This document shows positions 56,688 through 64,000 of a DNA stretch of 64,000 bases, in pieces. How positions within the stretch are numbered: the first letter of the stretch is position 1; every line of letters begins with the position of its first letter. The notes below the pieces were generated by a model that had not been told where the DNA came from, did not search any database, and was given only the letters and a program-made list of their open reading frames with translations. The DNA is from Boswellia sacra (Eukaryota; Streptophyta; Magnoliopsida; Sapindales; Burseraceae), in assembly GCA_013180625.2 (NCBI GenBank), contig SNVD02015047.1:124001-188000 (forward strand). Direction: 5' to 3'. Both the position numbers and the translations under genes were made by a program.

Positions 56688-57990
56688 AACCACCCCCACC
56701 GGAAGAGCCCGACGTCCTCATCGAAAAGGTGTCAAGATACTCATTCACTTGCTTCTCAAATTGCCACAATGTAACTTCCTTTTCCCAGGTAGCATCCACC
56801 TCGCTACCCCCTTTCCATTGAACCAGATACTCCGTTCTCTGATTCTTTTTGCTTTGCCCCATAGTTCTATGATCAAGGATTTTCTCCACTTCCTTGTCGA
56901 ACTGTTTCCGAATCATCGAAAGAGCTCGTTTGGCTTGTTGGCGCCTAACATCTGCCAAATCTTCATGAAAGGGCTTTAGGAAGCTCACGTGAAAGGTTGG
57001 ATGAACCTTTAACCTCTCCGGTAGCTTAAGCCTATAAGCCACACGGCCTACCCCTCTTACCACTTCAAAAGGGCCATCAAATTTTGGAACTAGGCCTCGA
57101 TGTACCACTTTGCAATTGGTTTTCTTCTATATCTGAGGCGTCAACTTTAACAAAACCTTGTCTCCTGCATTAAACTCCAATGGCCGCCTACCAGCATCCA
57201 CATACTTCTTCATGCGTCGAGATGCATTAGCCAAGCTATCCATGGCTTGCTTGATCATCTCTTGCTTGTTGCACGTAAATCTGTGCGTTGCGAGACACCT
57301 CCCATCGGCATCACGCATAGCCACCCCATGGGGATTCAATGGTTGTTACCCTATCACTAACTCCACTGGACTAATTCCAATTGCTGAGGAACGATGGATG
57401 TTGTAGCAAAACTGTGCTGCATCAAGTAAATCCACCTAGTTTTCCTGACTTGCCGTCACATAGTATCGCAGATACTCTTCTAAAAGCGCATTTATCCGCT
57501 CAATCTGTCAGTCAGTCTGAGGATGATTTACAGTCGAGAACTTCAACTCTATCCCTATGGTGTTGAAGAGTCCTGTCCAGAATCTGCCCGCGAACCTTGC
57601 ATCACAGTCACTAATGATATCTTCTAGTAAGCCGAAGTACTTCACCACATACTTGAAAAATAGCTTAGCTGCCACATCAGCTGTGCATGAATGTGGTGGA
57701 GGCATGAACACTACATACTTCGAAACTCGATCCACCACCAGTAGAATCGATCCTAATCCATCAACCTTCATTAAGTCTGAAATAAAATCCATAGAAACTG
57801 ACTGCCATGGTCTCTCGGGATTCGACAAATGCTGTAGAAGCCCCGCTCGCTTCGCCTTCTCCATCTTGTCTTGTTGTTATGCAAGGCAAGTTTTGACATA
57901 AGCCTTTATGTCCTCCATCATTTTGGGCCAATAAAATGAACGATCTAGCAACGCCGCCACCCTGTCAACCCTCGGATGTCCTGCCCAATG
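56688..57990 (-). pseudogene. Integrase and chromodomain of Gypsy element 3
   Basis: 57864-57508 holds the integrase core: SVSMDFISDLMKVDGLG, ISDCDARFAGRFW and the beginning of the NHPQTD phrase; the glutamate region follows after a stop. 57339-57127 and 57108-56674 hold EFNAGDKVLLKLTPQ, KFDGPFEVVRGVG, HPTFHVSFLKPF and a complete chromodomain (EYLVQWKGGSEVDATWEKEV). The last frame reads on through the polypurine tract into the 3' LTR. Confidence 0.87.
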
Positions 57991-58014
57991 AGGGTCATGT
58001 GTCTCCCTCAATAA

Positions 58015-59186
58015 TTATCTTCGTAGGTCCCCACCCTTGAGAACATACAATCGGTTGCCACATGCATAAATGAGCTCATCCTCGAGCCAATACCTCCGCA
58101 CAAGCCCCTGCTTGATCTCATCATGGAGTTTGCGATAAGCAGAATCCTCATCCACTTGTTGCCTCGCTTTGTCAAGAAAGTCTGATTCCACCAATGTTAA
58201 GGGTGCAACATAGGCCTCAACGTCTTTTCGGCTAAGAGCATCCGCTACCTGGTTTTGCCGCCCAGGTTTGTGTACCCACACAAAATCGAACTCAGCAAGG
58301 AACATTGCCACCTTGATTGCTTTGGAGTCAACTTTCGCTGTGTCTTAAAATAAGAGTTAACCACATTATCCGTAAACACAGTGAATTTCGTACCTAGTAA
58401 GTAATATCGCCATATGTTGAGGCAATGCACTACCGCCGTCATCTCCTTTTCGTGTGTAGAGTACCGTTGCTCCGTATCCTTTAACTTTTTACTCTCGGAA
58501 GCTATCGGATGACCATCTTGAACCAGCACACCTCCAATGGCGCTATTAGACGCATCCGTGTGTACCTCAAATGGCTTCCCAAAGTTGGGTAGCTTCAACA
58601 CTAGTTCCAACGCCACTGCTTTCTTTATTTTCTCCAAAGCATGTTGTTGTGCCTCTGTCCATTCTCATTTTCGATCTTTCCTTAGCAAATCCGTGAGAGC
58701 ACTCACCTTCTTTGAGTATCTCTCAATGAATTTTCGATAATAGTTGGCTAACCCCAAGAAAGATCTCAATTCGGTCACCTTTGTTGGTGCGGGCCAGTCA
58801 AGTATCGCCTTGACCTTCTTCTCATCCATCCGAATTCTGCCTTGGCTCACCCAATACCCTAGGAACATCACTTCCTATCTACAGAGTTCGCATTTCTCCT
58901 TCTTGACATAAAGTTGGTGCGTTCGCAACCTCGAAAGCACCAGCCTAAGATGATCAAGGTGATCATCCAAGGTCTCACTCTACACCACAATATCGTCTAG
59001 ATAGACAATCACAAAAAGATCAAGGTAATCATAAAGGACATCATTCATTAAATTGCAAAAAGTAGTCAGGGCATTAGTAAGCCCAAACGGCATTACAAGG
59101 AATTCAAAAGAACCATATCTAGTGACACATGCCGTCTTCGGTTTATCATCCTTTGCAATCCGAACTTGCCAATACCCTGAACGCAA
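58015..59186 (-). pseudogene. RT C-terminal half and RNase H of Gypsy element 3
   Basis: 59186-58980 reads [32 protein letters not shown] and the catalytic IVYLDDIVV. 58871-58665 reads [31 protein letters not shown]. 58637-58245 holds RNase H (FEVHTDASNSAIGG, RYSTHEKEMTAVVHCLN, FTDNVVNSYF). 58311-58015 holds WVHKPGRQNQVADALSRKD. Here the Gln and Arg codons that became stops in element 2 are kept. Confidence 0.87.
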
Positions 59187-60274
59187 ATCCAGTTTTGTGA
59201 AGTAGGAGGCTTGTCCCTAACGATCGAATAAGTCAGCAACATTGGGGATGGACACTTATTCTTCACCGTTACCTTGTTTAATGCACGATAGTCCATGCAC
59301 ATCCATAAGGTAGCATCCTGCTTCTTCTGGAACAACACTGGCATGCCATAGGGAGCTTTCGAAGGCTGAATATAACCTGCATCCAGTAGCTCGTCTAGTT
59401 GCTTCCGCAGTTTCGCCAACTCGGAAGGCGCCATTCGATAAGGAACTTGGGTAGGGGGTTTTGCACCAGGTTCTAACTCAACGTGGTGATCAATTGCATG
59501 TCTCGGTGGCAAGGCTTTTAGGAGCGTTGGAGGCATTACATCCGCAAACTCCTCCGACAAGGCAGCATACACATCAGGTACCTCCATAACCTGATCTAGC
59601 GTGATCTCAACAAGCGCCGCCACATATGAAGGTTCTCCCCTCCTCAAGCCTGTGCTAAACTGTTTAGCAGACTGGATTGATGGCACTCAACTCCTCCCCT
59701 TTGCTAACAGTTGGCATTTGATAGAAATTGAATTCGTAGGATCCAGTATTTCTATAGGACGTAAGTAAGGAATCAAAGAAACATTATACTGGAGGAAGAA
59801 TTCCATACCCAGTATTAGTTCGAAGTCATCAATGGACACTATTGTCAAATTTATCGACCTTTCCTACGAACCAATCCGTATGGTTACGGAAGACATACCA
59901 CATGCTGGCATCACTCATGAGTTCACCACTTTCACTTCACATGGTGAGCTCTCTATGCCAAGTTGTAGTCGATCCACTTCCTTTAATGCTAGGAAATTGT
60001 GTGTAGCACCCATGTCAAGTATAGTGTGCAACGCTTGCCCGTCGATAAACACCCAAATGAACACAAGCCCTGTAGTGTCGCACATGCCGTAGATGTTATT
60101 TAATAATTGCAAAGAATTCATACGAGTAGGAAATAACTCCTTCTCTTTCTCCTTGTGCTCACTATTCTTCACCAACGCATTAAGCCGACTTCGCTTTGGG
60201 CAATCCTTTGCCCTATGAGGTCCATCACAAATGAAGCACCCCATACTCCCGCTTTTCTTTTTGTACGAATCTTC
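59093..60274 (-). pseudogene. Protease and RT N-terminal half of Gypsy element 3
   Basis: 60244-59915 holds the zinc knuckle CFICDGPHRAKDC and the retropepsin motif, here LDMGATHNF (DTG changed to DMG). A stop precedes the next part. 59686-59093 is open for 197 codons and holds [47 protein letters not shown] frameshift near 59230 then moves the RT to the neighbouring frame. Confidence 0.85.
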
Positions 60275-61183
60275 TTACTTGGTTTTGCTGGACTCGGCTT
60301 CCCGCTTCTTGCCATCATGTTTGGGAGCTCCAGACTTTTTCTTTCCCTCAGACTTCTTGGGTGGAGAAGGAGACCCAAGCTTGAAGTCCACCAAGCCATC
60401 CGCAGCAGCGATTGCATTGGGTAAATCCTTTACCTCTTCCCTACGCAACTCCGCTTGCGCCCATGGCTGCAATCTCAACATGAAATTGAAAAGCCTGTCA
60501 TCATCCGACATGTTCTTGATGTCCAACATCAAAGAACTAAATTCCTTTACGTACTCCCGCACAGCTCGTGTGTGCTTGAGCTTCTTCAAGCTCTCTTTTG
60601 CTAGCCATCCCGTATTGCAAGGTAGGAATTGACCCTTCAATTCCCATTTAAGTGTTTCACATATCTCAATGGTCGGTCGTGTTGCATCGGCATTCTTTTG
60701 GATACGAGTTTGCCACCAAAGCTTCGCATCACCCGCCAAGTGCATGCTGGTGATAGTCACTTTCTCGGCCTCGAGCACTCTAGCAGCCTTGAAATACTGC
60801 TCCATATCCCACAATAAATTTTCTAGCTCCTTGGCGTTTCGTGCTCCACCAAAATTTTTCGGTTTCGGCACCTTAATCTTTGAAGTGACTGTCTCACTCA
60901 CCCCTGGTACATTACTCACTGCTTGCTTGAGTATTTTCAACTCATCATCTACATTAGCAAGGCTCCGCTTGAATGTATCTGTCAAAGCAGCGATATCCTC
61001 CAAAATAGCATCAAATCTCTCATGTACCTCGCGCATGAACTCCTCCAAAGGTCCACGTAGAGTTGCAACCTCAGTCATAAGCATCTCAGATTGCTCCTCT
61101 AGGCTCCCTACGTTTTGAGCCTAAGGTGCACCGACCAACACCTCTAGCCTTGTCACTCTATCTTTGAGTGTCTCGTCAGACAT
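60275..61183 (-). pseudogene. gag of Gypsy element 3, nearly open
   Basis: From ATG 61183 (MSDETLKDRVTRLEVLVGAP) there is one in-frame stop at about 61123 (Gln position in element 2), then a 269-codon open stretch (61084-60275). It contains a coiled-coil region (FMREVHERFDAILEDIAAL), the Gag core AKLWWQTRIQKNADATRPT, LKKLKHTRAVREYVKEFSSL, and a basic end (KKSEGKKKSGAPKHDGKKRE). This is the best preserved gag in the window and shows where the LINE entered element 2. Confidence 0.88.
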
Positions 61184-61261
61184 TGTGTTCGAAAAATAAC
61201 CAGAATGTGAGTAGGTAGAAATGAGTCACGCAAGTTACCTTAACCTGGTTCTGATACTACA

Positions 61262-61533
61262 TGTCACAGGACTTTTTCTTGCTAAGCAGAGTGTCCTGCG
61301 ATAGCGCTAAGCCACGCTCAGCCAGTAGCTCGATAAACCTCTTTGGAGGTTATCACCCGTGAATGTGCGTAACCTAACCCACAAATTTTTTGAATGCACA
61401 CAATGGATTTACGGAAGCACCGACTTCCAACTTTTCTTTTATTGCCTCAAAAGAAAAGAATACAATCTGCCCCAAGTTTGTGTGCTGGAAACACCCACAC
61501 CTATACTAGCTACTCTGTTCGCTAAGTTTTTGG
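61262..61533 (-). repeat. Partial 5' LTR of Gypsy element 3
   Basis: On the minus strand it ends AAAAAGTCCTGTGACA at 61262 and matches the last 270 bases of the LTR at 55211-56494. The earlier part of the LTR is missing. A degenerate primer site (TAGTATCAGAACC, about 61246-61259) follows. Confidence 0.85.
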
Positions 61534-62969
61534 TAGGGGTGGTTTTTTACACCCTTAATATTCGCACATGGCTGGCATAGCATGCCTTGTGCTATGCCAT
61601 AGCTTGGATAGGGCTGTAAGGGTGCATGCCCATGAAAAGTACACGGATGAGTGCTTGAGCAAGGTACGGAGATGTTGCGTGGCGTGATAGAGGCATTGAT
61701 GCGCGAGGAGAAGTGCAAGACAATGTGAATGCTAACACAGGGGGATATGTAGCGCAACAAAGCAATACGCACGCACAGGAAGCAGGCGTAGTGTGGCGCG
61801 CGCATGGAGATGGGCGTGGCACAGCACGATAACGTGCACGCACAGGTTGCGGGCATGATGTGTGGAGCGCGGATGGGAGTTGGGTGCGTCACAATGACAC
61901 TACGCGCACGTTGGAGGCAACGTAGCGCAACGACACTAGCACATGCACACATGCGGGTTGGGATGCTTGCGTGGTAGCAAGCACGTGCACGGGTAGTGCG
62001 CAACAAAGCAGTGACATTACGCACGGCATCGGGTGACATGGCGCGCAACAGCGGTTTATGGTGCAAATGGGTGTGTTAGTGGGCATTAACCATGGCACAT
62101 GTCCAGGGGGATATGGTCTTCTAAAATGAAGGATGTAGTGGGCTGGAAGTTATTTCCTAAGTGTAGGAAGTGGCAGTACAAATGATGGGCTGCAACTTCC
62201 CCACTAACTTAGTGGTTGAGTGGACTCAACCATGTCCCAAATTGTAGGAGTGGAAGTAGGTAGTTACTTGGGGAAGTTATTCCCATGTTCCATGCCATGA
62301 TCTCCACTCATGGGTAGTTATGCTTGTAAGGGGAAGTAGGAAGTTACTTTGGAAGTTATTCCCATGTTCCATGCCATGATCTCCAATCATGGGTGGTTAT
62401 GCTTGTGAGAGGAAATGGGAAGTTACTAGGGATAGTTATTCCCATGATCTCCACTCATGGGTAGTGGAGTAAGCGTGTGGTAACGTAGGAGTACGCCACC
62501 TCGCCTACTAGTTAGGGTTGTCAACTACATGGTCCATGTGGCATGCAGCACATGGATTTAGGACCTATCAACCAGGGGTGTTGGTTGGTGTTTTGCCTAT
62601 AAATTGTACCAAAGGTGGGGGCTGAAAAGAGAGACGGAACTAGATACAACAAGAGTGTACACGCATTGAGAGAATTGTTTGGGGAAGCAATTGTGCTTGT
62701 AGCTTGTGTGAGTAGGGTAGAGTGTGTTTCCAGCTCAATACCTTGGGGCGGTATTTGTATTCTTTTCTTTGAGGAAATAAAGAAAAGTTGGAAGTCGGTG
62801 CTTCCGTAAATTCGTTGTGCCTTGTCTCAAAAAATTTGTGTGTGCATTGCGTGCAGATTTTGTGTGTTAACCTCAGGTGGCTTAGAGTGCGGTTTATCGA
62901 GTAGTTGGCTAAGTAGGTGCTTAGCGCTATCTCAGGGCAATCCGCATATCAGAAAAAAGTTCTGTGACA
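61534..62969 (+). repeat. Plus-oriented LTR of a fourth Gypsy copy, with polypurine tract
   Basis: GGTAGGGGTGGTTT (about 61532-61545) is the polypurine tract of this family. The LTR starts at 61546 as TTTTACACCCTTAATA (TG changed to TT) and ends AAGTTCTGTGACA at 62969; 1,424 bases. It matches the LTR at 55211-56494, including the GC-rich repeats, the tandem hairpins (62290-62465), the TATA-like CCTATAAATTG (about 62598) and the AATAAA (about 62777). No internal region precedes it, so it is a 3' LTR fragment or a product of rearrangement. Confidence 0.85.
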
Positions 62970-63589
62970 ATTGATTTGCATGAATTGAGGTTTTTTTTTA
63001 TGATTTGAACTTTTTATATAGTTAAAAAAATTTTGAAACTTGTTAAACTCATTATCGTCCCGAAAGTATTGACTATTTTCTCTTATTTCACTTCTTTTTA
63101 GGTATGTTTCCAACACGTATTCAGATTATAAAGAACGAATATATATATATATATATATATATAAAGAGAATTTCATAAAGATTTTATGTATTTATATTTG
63201 TTTACACATAATTAACACATTAACTAATCTCGTTAGAAGTGTATGAGGATGGTAATTTGTGTTGGTGTGTCTATCAAGGTAAAGTACAACGAAATTTTAC
63301 CTAGTACTAACAAAACCTATTTATTATACATGTCAAAAAACCAAATAGTAACATAATAGAACTTTTAGTTTAATAACATGAAACGATTTACTATTACAAA
63401 TTATAAATGGATTGCATAAATTATAAATGCATTGCATTCATGTCAAACAAAAATACAATCAATTTAAATCTGTCTAAACCCCTTTCCACCCCTAGATTAC
63501 TTGTCTAAGCTTAATATTGAATTACATGTTTAACACGGTTTGAGGCATTTGACATGTTTACAATTTAACGTGATTATAACATAATTAAA

Positions 63590-63632
<43 letters not shown>

Positions 63633-64000
63633 ATTTGATACTATATAAGCTATAATTAAGTTCATATACATCATAAGTCCATTAGTCATAATTTAAATTC
63701 ATCTAATATATTAAAATGTTCATAAAAATATAATATGATTGTATCAATATCTATTGATCGTGTTATAAAGGTATTCGAATCATAAACCTGGATGAGGACC
63801 CTCAACACTATAAACACGATATAATTAATAAACTGATTGCTTTCTTTGAAGCAAATATAACACAAACACGATTAAAGTCTAACCTGTTAAATATATGTTG
63901 TGTTTGTATCGAATAAAAGCTTGTCGTCCAACGTAGAAGTAGCATATGAATCACATGATTCCAAATATTGCAAACTCTACGAATTAGTACTTTTTTTTGA
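62970..64000. other. AT-rich intergenic DNA
   Basis: No open reading frame with a motif. Two (AT)n microsatellites occur at about 63140-63162 and 63593-63627. Nothing else is recognised. Confidence 0.65.

Larger units (their letters stand above)
56495..61533 (-). mobile_element. Ty3/Gypsy chromovirus element 3, inverted, with two partial LTRs
   Basis: The minus strand runs from a partial 5' LTR (61533-61262) through gag, protease, RT, RNase H, integrase and chromodomain to a partial 3' LTR (56687-56495). It is the same family as element 2, in the opposite orientation. Its 5' LTR keeps only the last 272 bases and its 3' LTR only the first 193 bases. Both cut ends abut plus-oriented LTR sequence of the same family. 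It is better preserved than element 2, but still has stops and frameshifts. Confidence 0.9.

Noticed and set aside
1..64000. CRISPR arrays, bacterial operons, rRNA or tRNA genes
   Set aside because: Introns, LTRs and CACTA ends show plant nuclear DNA. No regular spacer array and no tRNA or rRNA gene was recognised.

Overview
The window is nuclear DNA of a flowering plant, most likely a eudicot. The evidence is one 20-exon STE20-type kinase gene with plant introns, plant Ty3/Gypsy and Ty1/Copia retrotransposons primed by initiator tRNA-Met, CACTA DNA transposons, a LINE, and a captured piece of a chlorophyll-cycle gene. The species cannot be named from the sequence. Only one host gene looks intact. 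Almost everything else is decayed transposon.

Layout. 1-3120: minus-strand Ty3/Gypsy element cut by the window edge, with its 5' LTR at 2603-3120. 3121-5374: AT-rich, no gene. 5375-14112: an LTR with a perfect CCCAG duplication on each side, split by a decayed CACTA element (about 6665-13479) that carries a broken minus-strand tnp2-type transposase. The left part of this LTR holds five evenly organised hairpin repeats with covarying arms. 14113-15048: no gene. 15049-24927: a complete but dead Ty1/Copia element of the large SIRE-like type, with an extra open region between RNase H and the 3' LTR. 24928-28720: AT-rich intergenic DNA.

29365-41073: a BLUS1/GCK-like STE20-family protein kinase gene. 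The 20 exons sum to 2094 bases and predict 697 residues. One intron is GC-AG, one holds a LINE remnant and one may hold an LTR-like insert.

44336-62969: a nest of related chromodomain Gypsy elements. A plus-strand copy (44336-56494) has lost nearly all of its 5' LTR and was entered in its gag region by a 5'-truncated LINE. That LINE was then entered by a 4,988-base non-autonomous CACTA element. The CACTA carries nine exons, with introns, of the C-terminal half of 7-hydroxymethyl chlorophyll a reductase (HCAR). A second Gypsy copy lies in the opposite orientation (56495-61533) between two plus-oriented LTRs, giving a large inverted repeat with chimeric LTR junctions. 62970-64000: AT-rich with two (AT)n tracts.

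The strongest find is the Pack-CACTA with the HCAR fragment. Its reading frame stays open over all nine exons and eight junction phases agree, but one acceptor is mutated and the N-terminal half is absent. Other points of interest are the hairpin array, the inverted Gypsy pair with rearranged LTRs, and the extra open region of the Copia element.
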